Assembly: GCA_902517865.1 (NCBI GenBank)
Contig: CABYDT010000001.1
Location: forward strand, 1 to 64,000
Source: an uncultured Pelagibacteraceae bacterium
GTDB lineage: Bacteria > Pseudomonadota > Alphaproteobacteria > Pelagibacterales > Pelagibacteraceae
Reading direction: 5' to 3'
DNA length: 64,000 nt
Both the position numbers and the translations under genes were made by a program. The notes below the pieces were generated by a model. It did no database searches and was not told the origin of the DNA. It worked only from the letters and a program-made list of their open reading frames with translations. This document shows positions 17,507 through 27,209 of this stretch, piece after piece; the stretch's first letter is position 1; the number at the start of each line of letters is the position of its first letter.

Positions 17507-18405
17507 TTAGGTTGTTCTAACCATAGCTCACCGCATTTTTTAGTTAATGACCTAATTCTGTTAATATAATTAGCTCTTTCTGTTACACTAATAATACCCC
17601 GTGAGTCCAAAAGATTAAAAATATGGCTAGCCTTTAAACACTGATCGTAAGCGGGTAAACAGAGTTTTTTTTCACAAAGATTATTACATTCATTTTCAAC
17701 TCCAATAAATGTTTGCAATAATGTATCGGTATTTGCATGTTCAAAATTATAAGCTGAGTATTCTTTTTCAGATCTTAAATATATATCTTTATACTTTGTA
17801 CCTTGGTCATTCCAATCTAGATCATAAACACTATCTTTTGCTTGTATAAACATGCATATTCTCTCCAAACCATAAGTTATTTCTACTGATACAGGTTTGC
17901 ATTCGTAACCTGCCATTTGTTGAAAATATGTAAATTGCGTAATTTCCATTCCATCACACCAAACTTCCCATCCTAAACCTGATGCTCCAAGTGTTGGACT
18001 TTCCCAATCATCTTCTACAAACCTAATGTCATGATTTTTATAAATTATTCCTAAAGCAGTTAAGCTTTTAAGATAAAGTTTTTGTATGTCTTTTGGAGAT
18101 GGTTTAATTAAAACTTGGAATTGATAATAATGTTGAAGTCTATTTGGATTTTCTCCATACCTCCCATCTGTTGGCCGTCTAGAAGGTTGGACATAAGCAG
18201 TTTTCCATGGGTCAGGTCCTAAAGATCTCAAAGTTGTTGCTGGATGAAATGTTCCCGCACCAACCTCTAAATCATAAGGTTGGAGAATTACGCAACCCTG
18301 CTTAGACCAAAAATTTTGAAGACTAAATATTATTTCTTGAAACGTAAGATATTTATTTTTTGAACTTTTTTTTTGTTTTACAGATTTAATTTTTTTTTTT
18401 ACCAT
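17503..18405 (-). CDS. glyQ: Glycine-tRNA ligase alpha subunit
   Basis: A 300-aa catalytic alpha chain. The sequence is strongly conserved: [56 protein letters not shown] and [19 protein letters not shown]. It has a Lys-rich N-terminal extension of about 20 residues ([19 protein letters not shown]), which is normal in AT-rich genomes. It overlaps the preceding peptidase gene by one base (TAATG). Confidence 0.97.
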   Translation of the reverse strand: MVKKKIKSVKQKKSSKNKYLTFQEIIFSLQNFWSKQGCVILQPYDLEVGAGTFHPATTLRSLGPDPWKTAYVQPSRRPTDGRYGENPNRLQHYYQFQVLIKPSPKDIQKLYLKSLTALGIIYKNHDIRFVEDDWESPTLGASGLGWEVWCDGMEITQFTYFQQMAGYECKPVSVEITYGLERICMFIQAKDSVYDLDWNDQGTKYKDIYLRSEKEYSAYNFEHANTDTLLQTFIGVENECNNLCEKKLCLPAYDQCLKASHIFNLLDSRGIISVTERANYINRIRSLTKKCGELWLEQPK

Positions 18406-19211
18406 TATAAACCATATTTATTCCACAAATATCTAGATTCAAGCTCATATGATATATTTATTATATCGTTACTCAAATTTGAGGATAGTCTTCTCTTTAA
18501 CCAACTTTCTGGTTTATCAAAATTTTTTATTTTTACTTTTTTTCCAAATTTTTCTTGAATTGTTTCTGTCATATCACCAATTCCGTCTACTAATCCAAGA
18601 TCCTTTGATTTTTCACCCGACCAAAATTCTCCTGTAAATAAATCATCGTCTTTCATATGTTTTATTTTATCTTTTCTGCTTGATTTAACTAATTCTATAA
18701 ATTGTTTATGTAGATCTTCTTGAATTCTTTTTAACCTTACAACGTCTTCTGGTTTTTCCTCTTTAAAAGGGTCCAAAGTGCTTTTACTTTTGCCAGCTGT
18801 ATAAACTCTTCTCTCAACTCCAATTTTTTTAATTAGTTCATTTAAACCAAAGGCAGCGTATATAACACCGATAGAGCCTACAATCGAACTTGAATTTGCA
18901 TAAATTTCATCGCCAGCACATGCGAGCATATATCCGCCTGATGCTGCTACGTCTTCAGCAAAAGTAAAAACTTTAACTTTTTTTTCTTCTGCCAACCTTC
19001 TAATTAATGAATAAATTAATTTTGATTGAACAGGAGATCCGCCTGGAGAGTTAATGGAAATAGCCACGGCTGATAATTTTTTGGTTTCGAAAGCTTTTTT
19101 TATAATTGCCTCATTTGAAGCCAAACTCAACCCTTGTTGGAATCTTCCAACGTTACCTATAACTCCTTTTAATCTTATGTGTGCAACCACAGGTTTTTTA
19201 CTAAAAATCAT
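18405..19211 (-). CDS. S49-family signal peptide peptidase-like protein
   Basis: A 268-aa serine protease of the SppA/SohB type. The nucleophile Ser is in [17 protein letters not shown] (about 98) and the Lys base in [14 protein letters not shown] (about 149); [10 protein letters not shown] forms the substrate groove. There is no clear N-terminal transmembrane helix, so it may be a soluble or peripheral form. It digests leftover signal peptides in characterised members. First gene of the operon with glyQ, glyS, ppdK and the GGCT-like gene. Confidence 0.88.
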   Translation of the reverse strand: MIFSKKPVVAHIRLKGVIGNVGRFQQGLSLASNEAIIKKAFETKKLSAVAISINSPGGSPVQSKLIYSLIRRLAEEKKVKVFTFAEDVAASGGYMLACAGDEIYANSSSIVGSIGVIYAAFGLNELIKKIGVERRVYTAGKSKSTLDPFKEEKPEDVVRLKRIQEDLHKQFIELVKSSRKDKIKHMKDDDLFTGEFWSGEKSKDLGLVDGIGDMTETIQEKFGKKVKIKNFDKPESWLKRRLSSNLSNDIINISYELESRYLWNKYGL

Positions 19212-19326
19212 AATTAGAATCTTTTATTAATTTATATCAAAAACGTAAAGGTAATGTTTATTTTTTTGCTGAAGGGTGCGTCATTTGATTAATAACAAAT
19301 AGCCAATAAATACGTTAAAAAAAAAC

Positions 19327-20340
19327 ATGTTTTCAAATGTAATTCGTCTAAAGGACATAGATTCAAATCCTTTTTTAGAGATAAAAGACCTATTTCAACT
19401 AGAATTAAAAGAAGTAGATAATTTGATTTCATCTAAACTTTCAAGTCATGTAGATCTTATAGGCAAAATGTCCTCACATTTAATGAAAACAGGTGGAAAA
19501 AGAATAAGGCCACTATTGGCAATTTCTTCCTCGGCGATATTTAATTACAAGGGAAAGCGTCACATTAATTTAGCGGCTTGTGTTGAATTAATACACAATG
19601 CAACCCTTCTGCACGACGATGTCATTGATAAAAGTGAAACTAGAAGAGGTTTTAAGACAACTAATTCTATATGGGGAAATAAAACATCTATACTAGCAGG
19701 CGATTATTTATTAAGCCGATGTTTTCAAATGATGGTAGATGATGGTTCACAAGAAGTCCTTAAATTACTTTCATCTGTCTCTTCTGAAATAGCTCAAGGT
19801 GAAATTTTGCAACTGCAATTTGAAAAACAGGTTGATATGGTTGAAAAGAACTACATTGATGTCATTACCGCAAAAACCTCCTCTCTTTTTGGTGCATCAA
19901 TGAGAATTGGCGGATGTATAAATAATAAATCTAATAAAGAAAAAGAAGCGTTAGAGTCATTTGGAAGAAATTTAGGAATTTGTTTTCAAATTACCGATGA
20001 TATTTTAGATTATTCATCAAAAGAAAAAATATTTGGAAAGAAAATAGGAAATGATTTTATAGAGGGTAAGCTGACTTTGCCAATAATTTTACTTTTTCAA
20101 AAATTAATAGGCAAAGAGAAAGATAAACTTACTAATCTTTTTTTGAAAAAAGAAAGAACTGAAGAGGAATTTAATTTTATTTTAGAGAATTTAAAAAAAT
20201 ATAAAATTTTAGAGGACTGTAAAAAAAGAGCAGATTATTTTTCTAACGTATCATCGGACTCGCTTAATATGTTCGCAAATAATAATTTGGTAAAAAAACT
20301 ACAAGAGTTATCTAAGTTTATTGTAAATAGAACTAATTAA
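19327..20340 (+). CDS. ispB: Polyprenyl diphosphate synthase (octaprenyl/decaprenyl type)
   Basis: A 337-aa trans-prenyltransferase that makes the ubiquinone side chain. The first Asp-rich motif is LLHDDVIDKSETRRG (about 97-111) and the second is FQITDDILDYSSKEKIFGKKIGNDFIEGKLTLP. GGKRIRPLL precedes them. The chain is too long for a farnesyl synthase (compare ispA at 31581); the product length cannot be fixed from sequence. There is no clear ribosome site before the ATG. It ends 8 nt inside the convergent tspO. Confidence 0.88.
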   Translation: MFSNVIRLKDIDSNPFLEIKDLFQLELKEVDNLISSKLSSHVDLIGKMSSHLMKTGGKRIRPLLAISSSAIFNYKGKRHINLAACVELIHNATLLHDDVIDKSETRRGFKTTNSIWGNKTSILAGDYLLSRCFQMMVDDGSQEVLKLLSSVSSEIAQGEILQLQFEKQVDMVEKNYIDVITAKTSSLFGASMRIGGCINNKSNKEKEALESFGRNLGICFQITDDILDYSSKEKIFGKKIGNDFIEGKLTLPIILLFQKLIGKEKDKLTNLFLKKERTEEEFNFILENLKKYKILEDCKKRADYFSNVSSDSLNMFANNNLVKKLQELSKFIVNRTN

Positions 20341-20812
20341 GTCTAAATATTTCAAAATTTAAATATCCAGCAAAACATACCCAAACAAAATATGGTATCA
20401 TTAAATAGAATGAATTAATTAATATATTAAAATATAACTTCATTAAAAAAATAATAAATAATAACAAAATAACAATATTTACAAAACCAAGAAAAATAAG
20501 TTGAAATTCGAAAAAAATAATTGGCCATGTTACGTTTATCAATAAATGCGCATAATAAAGTTTAATTATTTTTTTAGCATTTCTTATTTCAGTATTCTTT
20601 AATTTATCATAAACTTTCCATACTGCGATACTCATTAGAATATATAATGTTATCCAAACGGGAGCAAACACCCAATCAGGTGGGGACAAGCTAGCTTTAG
20701 TTAAAGATTGATACCAAGTATCATTGCTTTTTCTTGTAACTAAGGCTGAAGCATACGAACAACCAAGGGTAATAATTGTTATATTAAATAAACTTAAGTA
20801 TTTTTTTGTCAC
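20333..20812 (-). CDS. tspO: TspO/MBR family membrane protein
   Basis: A 159-aa five-helix protein. The TspO pattern is clear: WYQSLTKASLSPPDWVFAPVWITLYILMSIAVW, then NVTWPIIFFEFQ and PYFVWVCFAGYLNFEI. TspO binds porphyrins and affects tetrapyrrole and stress responses. The start is a GTG whose GTGA overlaps the stop of the 54-aa gene, which itself is coupled to gcvP. It is therefore the last gene of the glycine cleavage operon, an unexpected place. Confidence 0.9.
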   Translation of the reverse strand: MTKKYLSLFNITIITLGCSYASALVTRKSNDTWYQSLTKASLSPPDWVFAPVWITLYILMSIAVWKVYDKLKNTEIRNAKKIIKLYYAHLLINVTWPIIFFEFQLIFLGFVNIVILLLFIIFLMKLYFNILINSFYLMIPYFVWVCFAGYLNFEIFRLN

Positions 20813-20973
20813 AAATTTATATTTGATCTTACAACGAATAAAGTTATAGCTCCAATAACATGACCGTAATAAACAAGATTTATAAATAATCTTAAGATAA
20901 ACTTATGATCGTTTTTAATTTTAAGATAATCGCAAACAGTATTTCCAGGGTTGTATAAAAGCTCTGCTTTCAT
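20809..20973 (-). CDS. 54-aa protein of the gcv operon, unknown function
   Basis: The ATG shares its A with the gcvP stop (TAATG) and its TGA stop overlaps the GTG start of tspO (GTGA), which is strong positional evidence for translation. The protein starts [18 protein letters not shown] and has one hydrophobic stretch near the C terminus (about residues 28-49, LRLFINLVYYGHVIGAITLF), so a single-pass or membrane-associated protein is likely. It contains one Cys. I recognise no family. It may assist TspO or link the membrane to glycine oxidation; both are guesses. Confidence 0.7.
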   Translation of the reverse strand: MKAELLYNPGNTVCDYLKIKNDHKFILRLFINLVYYGHVIGAITLFVVRSNINL

Positions 20974-23840
20974 TAAGCAGCTTCTTCATCTCTATAACTT
21001 TCTAGGGATGGACAAGAGCAAACTAAGTTTCTATCTCCATGCACATTATCTACACGTGCAACCGGAGACCAAAACTTATTAGCTTTTAGATATTTCAACG
21101 GAAATGCCGCTTGCTCACGAGTATATTTGTGTGTCCACGAGTCTGAAGATAATTCAAGGTTTGTATGTGGTGCATTTTTAAGAGGATTATCATCTTTATC
21201 AAAAACATTATTTTGAACCATTGTTATTTCTTTCTTTATATTTATCATGGCACTGCAAAATCTATCAAGCTCAGCTAGTCCTTCACTTTCAGTTGGTTCA
21301 ATCATAAGTGTTCCGGCAACTGGCCAAGACATTGTTGGTGCATGAAAACCATAGTCTATCATCCTTTTTGCAATATCTTCTTCTGAGATCCCGGATTCCG
21401 CTTTTATCGGTCTAAAATCAATTATGCACTCATGTGCAACTAGATCATTTTTCCCTTTGTATAAAGTTTTATAAGAACCCTCTAACTTTCTTGAAACATA
21501 ATTAGCATTTAATATAGCAACTTCGGTTGCTTTTCTCAAACCTATGGCTCCCATCATATTGATATACATCCATGAAATAGGTAAAATGCTAGCACTTCCC
21601 CATGGAGCCGCAGAAACAGCGCCCATTCCAGTACTTGGGCCTGAACCCTTTTTAATTACTTTATGGTTTGGTAAAAACGGTTTTAAATGCTTTGCTACTC
21701 CTATTGGACCCATACCCGGACCTCCTCCACCATGTGGTATACAAAATGTTTTGTGTAAATTCATGTGGCAAACATCAGGTCCAAATTTTCCAGGCTTAGC
21801 TAGTCCTACTAATGCATTTAAGTTAGCTCCATCCATATAAACCTGCCCTCCATGCTTATGAATAACAGCACAAATTTCTTTGATATGCTCTTCGAAAACA
21901 CCATGTGTTGAGGGATATGTCACCATTAAAGCAGCTAAGTTTTCAGAGTGTTCTTCAGCTTTTCTGGTTAAATCATTTAAATCTACATTGCCCTCATTAT
22001 CACAATTAATTACAACAACCTTCATACCGGCCATTTGTGCGCTTGCTGGATTTGTTCCGTGTGCTGAACTAGGAATTAAACAAACATCCCTGTTTTTATT
22101 TTTTCTCTCTATATGGTATTTTCTAATAACCATTAAGCCTGCATACTCTCCTTGGGCACCTGCGTTTGGTTGTAAAGATATTCCCGGAAAACCCGTTATT
22201 TCAGCTAACATTTTTTTAAGATCATCAAACATTAACATGTAACCTTTGGCTTGTTCGACGGGAGCAAAAGGATGGATTGATCCAAATTCAGGCCATGTGA
22301 CAGGTATCATTTCAGCTACTGCATTTAATTTCATTGTACAAGACCCAAGCGCAATCATTGATCTATTAAGTGCAATATCTTTATCCTCTAATGATTTTAA
22401 ATACCTCAACATTTCAGTTTCTGAATGGAAACTGTTGAATATTTCGTGTGTTAAAAATTTTGATGAACGTTTTAAAGTATCTGGAATAGAATTTATCTTA
22501 GCTTTTTCTAAATTATTTAGCTTAGATTTAATACCAAAGACTTTTAATAATAAATTTAAATCTTCAACTGTGGTAGTCTCATCAAAAGAAACGGATATAG
22601 AATTTTTATCGATTTCTCTTAAATTAATTTGATTTTTTTGAGCTTGCTTTAGAAGGGCTTTCGTTTTCTTGCCGGTGATGATTGTTACAGTGTCAAAAAA
22701 ATTATTTGATAAAATTTTAAATTTTTTCTTTATATTGTTGTAAAATAAATTTGCAAATTTAGTCGTACGTTGTCCAATATGCAATATTCCCTTCGGCCCA
22801 TGATAAATACCGTACGCGGCTGCCATTATTGATAGTAAAGCTTGAGCTGTACAGATATTGCTTGTGGCTTTTTCTCTTCTGATGTGCTGCTCTCTAGTTT
22901 GTAGAGCCATTCTGAGTGCCTGATCTTTATTTCTATCAATTGATACTCCAATTATTCTTCCCGGCATTGCTCTTTTAAATTCATCTTTTGTTGCAAAAAA
23001 AGCTGCGTGTGGACCGCCATAGCCCATGGGAACTCCAAATCTTTGAGAATTTCCTACAACTATGTCTGCGTCCATCTCACCAGGAGGCTTCAAACATGTC
23101 AAAGCAAGTAGGTCCGTAACTATGATTGCTTTACCCTTTTTGTCATGAGTATGATTTATATATTGGTCTACATTTTCTATTTGACCGTAAGTGTTAGGAT
23201 ATTGAAATATTGCACATAATAAATCAGTATCGATTTTTTTTATATTTTGATCTTTATCTATTATTACTTTTAAACCAAAAGGTTCTGCTCTAGTTTTAAC
23301 AACGTCAATTGTTTGTGGGTTGCAATTTTCTGATATGAATATTGTGTTCAATTTATTTTTATCAATTCTTTGACACAATGCCACCGCCTCAGCCGCAGCC
23401 GTACTTTCATCTAGTAAAGAAGCATTAGCAATATCCATTTTAGTCAAATCAATTACCATTTGTTGAAAATTCAATAACATTTCTAATCTTCCTTGAGCCA
23501 CTTCCGGTTGATAAGGAGTATAAGCTGTGTACCAACCTGGATTTTCTAATATATTTCTTAGAATTACATTTGGCGTATATGTGCCGAAGTATCCCATTCC
23601 AATATAGCTTTTAAAAACTTTATTTTGCTTTGCTATAGATTTTAATTTCGTTAAAGCGTCGTTTTCAGATACAGATGAGTCTAGTTTTAAATTTTTTGTT
23701 TCTATAATTTTCTGAGGAACAATCTTGTTTATAAATTCTTCCATTGATGAATGACCTAAATAAGACAACATTTTATTTTGGTCGTCTTCAGAAGGACCAA
23801 TATGCCTTTGTATAAATTCTATTGATCTATTATCACTCAT
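20973..23840 (-). CDS. gcvP: Glycine dehydrogenase (decarboxylating), P-protein
   Basis: A 955-aa fused P-protein that decarboxylates glycine and passes aminomethyl to GcvH. It starts [21 protein letters not shown]. The PLP Lys is in [21 protein letters not shown] (about 692), and the glycine-rich [15 protein letters not shown] is upstream. Full length for the alphaproteobacterial one-chain form. It overlaps gcvH by one base (TAATG). Confidence 0.98.
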   Translation of the reverse strand: MSDNRSIEFIQRHIGPSEDDQNKMLSYLGHSSMEEFINKIVPQKIIETKNLKLDSSVSENDALTKLKSIAKQNKVFKSYIGMGYFGTYTPNVILRNILENPGWYTAYTPYQPEVAQGRLEMLLNFQQMVIDLTKMDIANASLLDESTAAAEAVALCQRIDKNKLNTIFISENCNPQTIDVVKTRAEPFGLKVIIDKDQNIKKIDTDLLCAIFQYPNTYGQIENVDQYINHTHDKKGKAIIVTDLLALTCLKPPGEMDADIVVGNSQRFGVPMGYGGPHAAFFATKDEFKRAMPGRIIGVSIDRNKDQALRMALQTREQHIRREKATSNICTAQALLSIMAAAYGIYHGPKGILHIGQRTTKFANLFYNNIKKKFKILSNNFFDTVTIITGKKTKALLKQAQKNQINLREIDKNSISVSFDETTTVEDLNLLLKVFGIKSKLNNLEKAKINSIPDTLKRSSKFLTHEIFNSFHSETEMLRYLKSLEDKDIALNRSMIALGSCTMKLNAVAEMIPVTWPEFGSIHPFAPVEQAKGYMLMFDDLKKMLAEITGFPGISLQPNAGAQGEYAGLMVIRKYHIERKNKNRDVCLIPSSAHGTNPASAQMAGMKVVVINCDNEGNVDLNDLTRKAEEHSENLAALMVTYPSTHGVFEEHIKEICAVIHKHGGQVYMDGANLNALVGLAKPGKFGPDVCHMNLHKTFCIPHGGGGPGMGPIGVAKHLKPFLPNHKVIKKGSGPSTGMGAVSAAPWGSASILPISWMYINMMGAIGLRKATEVAILNANYVSRKLEGSYKTLYKGKNDLVAHECIIDFRPIKAESGISEEDIAKRMIDYGFHAPTMSWPVAGTLMIEPTESEGLAELDRFCSAMINIKKEITMVQNNVFDKDDNPLKNAPHTNLELSSDSWTHKYTREQAAFPLKYLKANKFWSPVARVDNVHGDRNLVCSCPSLESYRDEEAA

Positions 23841-24220
23841 TAATTTGGGTTCTCCGTAGCATACTTTTCATAATCACTTTTATTCATTAATGTGTCAATT
23901 TCGCTTTTATTTGTCACTTTAATTTTAAAAAACCAACCAGCATTCTCTGGATCTTTATTAACTAAAGATGGGTCAGAAACAATTGAACTATTTGTCTCAA
24001 CAACTTCTCCACCAATCGGAGAATAAACATCACTTGCTGCTTTTACAGACTCAACGACTGCAGCTTCGTTACCAGCTTCAATCTTCTTACCTTTATCGGG
24101 TACCTCTGTAAATACAATATCGCCAAGCTGTTTTGCGGCGTGAACAGTTATTCCTACTGTTGCAACATCACCTTCAAGCTCAACCCATTCATGTTTTTTT
24201 GAATATTTTTTTTCACTCAT
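23840..24220 (-). CDS. gcvH: Glycine cleavage system H protein
   Basis: A 126-aa lipoyl carrier. The lipoylated Lys lies in [23 protein letters not shown] (about residue 59), and the N terminus [18 protein letters not shown] is typical. The start has one of the strongest ribosome sites in the window (AGGAGG, 9 nt upstream), in line with the need for more H protein than T or P. It lies 11 nt downstream of gcvT. Confidence 0.98.
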   Translation of the reverse strand: MSEKKYSKKHEWVELEGDVATVGITVHAAKQLGDIVFTEVPDKGKKIEAGNEAAVVESVKAASDVYSPIGGEVVETNSSIVSDPSLVNKDPENAGWFFKIKVTNKSEIDTLMNKSDYEKYATENPN

Positions 24221-24231
24221 ACGTATACCTC

Positions 24232-25341
24232 CTATTTTACATAACTTTTTTTATAAAAAGGCAAAGCGTGTATTTTTGCCTTGTGTTTTTTTCCCCTAAC
24301 TTCAAGATCCACATCTTTTCCTATTTCAGCAAAGTCAGTTTTTATATATCCCATAGCTATCGGACCATTTACGCTAGGACCGAAACCTCCACTAGTTATT
24401 ACGCCAACTTCTTCATTGTTAATAAATATTTTTGAACCTTCTCTGGCAATTATTTTCTCAGGTTTAATACCAACTCGTTTTTTTTTTGTTCCATCTTTAA
24501 TTTGTTTTAAAACTATTTCAGAGCCTAGAAAAGATCCATCGCTCTTATGCTTTTTTGACAAAGCCCATGACAAACTACCTTCAATAGGCGTAGTTTTTGG
24601 ATCTAAGTCATGACCATAAAGACATAAACCAGCTTCCAGCCTTAAAGAATCTCTTGCCCCAAGCCCAATGAGCTTAACATCTTTGTCTTCTAAGAGCTTT
24701 TTACAAAATTTTTCAACTAATTTGTTCGGTAATGAAATTTCATACCCGTCTTCACCGGTATAACCTGATCTGTTAATAAATAATTTTTCATTATCATAGT
24801 TATATGAATTTCCGTTCATAAATTTTAAGTCTTTAACCCCGGGAACTAATGTTTCTAAAATTGAAGCAGCTTTTGGACCTTGAAAAGCTATCAAAGATAA
24901 ATCCTCATGTAATTTTGTATTTTTTTGATTTATAACCTCGTGAATACGTTTAACATCGTTATGTTTACACGCGGCATTAAGAACAATATTTAGACCGTCA
25001 TTTACTTTAGTTACTATTAGGTCATCATCAATTCCACCGTTTTTATTCATAAGCACTGAATATTTTGATTGATGCATCTTCAAAGAACTTAGGTCAATTG
25101 GAATTATTTCTTCTAATTTTTTGTATTCTTTCTCATCACATTTTATTGAAAATTGACCCATGTGAGATACATCAAAAATTCCTGCTTTTAATCTAACATG
25201 CTTGTGTTCATTCATTATGCCTTCTAAATATTGTACAGGCATTTCATAACCTGCAAACGGTACCATCTTCCCTCCATTAGACAAATGAAAACTGTGTAAC
25301 GCAGTTTTTAACTCTTGAATTTTTTCTGCACTTTGACTCAT
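24232..25341 (-). CDS. gcvT: Glycine cleavage system T protein (aminomethyltransferase)
   Basis: A 369-aa folate enzyme that forms methylene-THF from the H-protein intermediate. Marks are GGKMVPFAGYEMPVQY, FDVSHMGQF, GYTGEDGYEISLP, LGARDSLRLEAGLCLYGHDL and the C-terminal GGFGPSVNGPIAMGYI. An upstream ATG at 25362 lies inside riboswitch aptamer 2, so I use the ATG at 25341 (MSQSAEK). Its weak AGAG ribosome site is part of the expression platform. The first gene of gcvT-gcvH-gcvP-54-aa-tspO. Confidence 0.97.
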   Translation of the reverse strand: MSQSAEKIQELKTALHSFHLSNGGKMVPFAGYEMPVQYLEGIMNEHKHVRLKAGIFDVSHMGQFSIKCDEKEYKKLEEIIPIDLSSLKMHQSKYSVLMNKNGGIDDDLIVTKVNDGLNIVLNAACKHNDVKRIHEVINQKNTKLHEDLSLIAFQGPKAASILETLVPGVKDLKFMNGNSYNYDNEKLFINRSGYTGEDGYEISLPNKLVEKFCKKLLEDKDVKLIGLGARDSLRLEAGLCLYGHDLDPKTTPIEGSLSWALSKKHKSDGSFLGSEIVLKQIKDGTKKKRVGIKPEKIIAREGSKIFINNEEVGVITSGGFGPSVNGPIAMGYIKTDFAEIGKDVDLEVRGKKHKAKIHALPFYKKSYVK

Positions 25342-25428
25342 AAATAAACTCTTTTTACCCATCTGTCTGTTTACCTGAGAGATTTGCTCCTTCGGTGGAA
25401 CTTAAAGTTCGCTTTCCAGAGTTTATTT
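25342..25428 (-). promoter_or_regulatory. Glycine riboswitch expression platform: anti-ribosome-site helix
   Basis: On the minus strand AAATAAACTCT (25428-25418, linker and start of aptamer 2) is exactly complementary over 11 nt to AGAGTTTATTT (25352-25342), which holds the ribosome site and ends at the base before the gcvT ATG. The inner part of this helix competes with the aptamer-2 P1 pairing (TCTG with CAGA). Glycine binding would thus free the ribosome site, giving an ON switch at translation. Pairing is seen; the direction of control is inferred. Confidence 0.6.
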
Positions 25429-25503
25429 TAGCACGGTCCTTTTGCCTGAGAGTTTCCTGGGCTTCTTGCTCCTTCGGCGCTATAAAGATAGTCTCTCCCG
25501 TAC
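25362..25503 (-). ncRNA. Tandem glycine riboswitch
   Basis: Two glycine aptamers in series upstream of gcvT. Aptamer 1 runs about 25503-25431 with P1 GTACGG/CCGTGC, the conserved GCCGAAGGAGCAA and AACTCTCAGGCAAAAGGACCGT. Aptamer 2 runs about 25420-25362 with CTCTGGAAAG, a GAAC/GTTC hairpin, CACCGAAGGAGCAA and ATCTCTCAGGTAAACAGACAGA. Glycine riboswitches are known to control glycine use genes in SAR11, which needs glycine or serine. Confidence 0.96.
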
Positions 25504-25510
25504 GAATCCA

Positions 25511-25539
25511 ATTTTCTAACAAAGTTTGTAATTAGTCAA
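25511..25539 (-). promoter_or_regulatory. Probable promoter of the gcv operon
   Basis: TTGACT (25539-25534) and GAAAAT (25516-25511) are separated by 17 nt and would place the transcript start near 25504, where aptamer 1 begins. The -35 box matches 5 of 6 and the -10 box 4 of 6 sigma-70 positions. It starts 12 bp after the stop of the upstream EamA gene, so some read-through from that gene is also possible. Confidence 0.4.
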
Positions 25540-25551
25540 ACTGAAATATAG

Positions 25552-26400
25552 CTAAGATTTGTATGTTTTTAGTAAAAGAGCAACAAAAATCATCGCACCT
25601 CCGATAAATACACCTAGTGGTGGTGTTTCAGAAATAAAAATCCATGCCCAAATTGGACCTGCCAAAGCTTCTGTAAAAGTGAAAATTCCAACCTTGGCTG
25701 CTGGAGTAGTTTTAGATCCAATTGTCATACAAATAAATCCTGGCGCATATTGTAGGGCACCAAAAAAGAAAGCAAGTATTAAATCATGAAAGTCTATCAT
25801 TAAATTTTCACTCAGAAAAAAACCAAGTACTAATCCAAAAATTCCTGACATAGCAACCGCAGGAACCATATCGGTTTCTTTGAATTTTCTTATTAAAATT
25901 ACAATAATTGTAAATGCAAATGGAATAATAAAAGCTATGCTGTTACCTAGTAGAGTACCACTTGAAATTTTTGTTCCTATCATTATGTAAATACCAGCAG
26001 CAGCCAATAAAATAGCAATGGCCGTCGAAACGTTAATTTTTTCTTTTAGAAAAAAATATCCAGCAATTGCTAAAAAAAAAGTTTGTGTTCCAATTATAAA
26101 CAAAACATTTGCGACTGTTGTGTATTTCATGGCGAACATGTAAGAAGCGCTACTAGTTGCAAATAATAAACTACAAGCGACTCCTGAAAATCCAAGCCCT
26201 ATGAATTGTTTAGATATAGATATTCTTTTATTTGATAATGCTAAAAATATTAAAACAGCAGGTACAAAAAAAAGTGACCTCCAAAAGTAAATCGTCCAAA
26301 CGTCTGTAACATTAAAAGACTTAAAAATAGTACCACCAGTACTTAAAAAAAGGCCACCTAAAGCCACTATTAAATAACCTGGTATTTTATAATTGGACAT
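25552..26400 (-). CDS. EamA/DMT-family transporter
   Basis: A 282-aa inner-membrane protein with about ten hydrophobic helices in two EamA repeats. The first repeat opens GYLIVALGGLFLSTGGTIFK with YFWRSLFF; the second covers about 145-280, ending in TEALAGPIWAWIFISETPP. The family moves amino acids, nucleotides or other metabolites out of or into cells. Substrate is unknown; position just upstream of the glycine operon on the same strand is suggestive but not proof. No own ribosome site is strong. Confidence 0.85.
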   Translation of the reverse strand: MSNYKIPGYLIVALGGLFLSTGGTIFKSFNVTDVWTIYFWRSLFFVPAVLIFLALSNKRISISKQFIGLGFSGVACSLLFATSSASYMFAMKYTTVANVLFIIGTQTFFLAIAGYFFLKEKINVSTAIAILLAAAGIYIMIGTKISSGTLLGNSIAFIIPFAFTIIVILIRKFKETDMVPAVAMSGIFGLVLGFFLSENLMIDFHDLILAFFFGALQYAPGFICMTIGSKTTPAAKVGIFTFTEALAGPIWAWIFISETPPLGVFIGGAMIFVALLLKTYKS

Positions 26401-26429
26401 ATTTTATCTTTAGTTTAAATACTTTTAAA

Positions 26430-27209
26430 ATGAAGTTAGGATTTTTAGGAACTGGAAAAATAACCTCATCTATTATTGAGGGATTACTTAAGTCAAAAAC
26501 TAAGTTTAATCAAATTATAATTTCAAAAAGAAATGTTAAAAATTCAAGGTATTTAAAAAACAAATCAAAGAAAATTAAAATTTATGAAAATAATCAAGAT
26601 ATTATTAATAATAGTAACTGGGTTTTTATTTGTTTAACACCCAAAGTTGCAAAAAATGAATTACAAAAACTAAAATTTAAAAAAAAACATATTATTATAA
26701 GTTTAGTTTCAACCATCAGCTTAAAGGACATAAAAAAATCTTGCAATCCTTCAAAAAATATTTTTAAAGCTGGACCTTTACCATTTGCATCAAGCTGTAA
26801 TAGTCCAACTATTATTTATCCAAAAAATAAAAATATTAATAATTTTTTTAAAAAACTTGGCTTAGTAGTTAATCCTAAAAATGAGAGACAAAATGATCAT
26901 TTCTGGGTTATGACTGCTACAATGGCAACTTATGCAAACTTTTTAGCTGAACTGCATAAATATTTAATAAAAAATAAAGTAAATAAAATTAATGCTGGAG
27001 AATATTTGTATGAACTTTCTGCAGGGCTAAATGAACTAATAAAACGTGAAAAATATAATTTTAAAAAAATAGTCTCTGACTTGCAAACAAAGAAGGGGAT
27101 TAACCAACAATTGCTAAATGCGTTAAGTAAAAAAAACCTTTACAAACAATTAAATTTGCAATTAAAAAAAATTTATAAAAGGATTAAAAAAGCAAACGAT
27201 CAAGGATAA
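26430..27209 (+). CDS. proC: Pyrroline-5-carboxylate reductase-like protein
   Basis: A 259-aa protein with an N-terminal NAD(P)-binding fold (KLGFLGTGKITSSIIEGLLKS, FICLTPK) as in ProC. The C-terminal dimer domain is divergent: the usual SPGGTT substrate loop is replaced by LQTKKGINQQ, and the A-L-x-G-S-G-P-A segment by TATMATYANF. It may be a drifted ProC or a related reductase. It would make proline if active. It ends 10 nt inside the convergent pdxH. Confidence 0.65.
   Translation: MKLGFLGTGKITSSIIEGLLKSKTKFNQIIISKRNVKNSRYLKNKSKKIKIYENNQDIINNSNWVFICLTPKVAKNELQKLKFKKKHIIISLVSTISLKDIKKSCNPSKNIFKAGPLPFASSCNSPTIIYPKNKNINNFFKKLGLVVNPKNERQNDHFWVMTATMATYANFLAELHKYLIKNKVNKINAGEYLYELSAGLNELIKREKYNFKKIVSDLQTKKGINQQLLNALSKKNLYKQLNLQLKKIYKRIKKANDQG

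Noticed and set aside
21544-22632. Long open frames antisense to gcvP
   Set aside because: They follow codon periodicity of the real gene on the other strand, have Pro/Ile-rich shadow composition and match no family.
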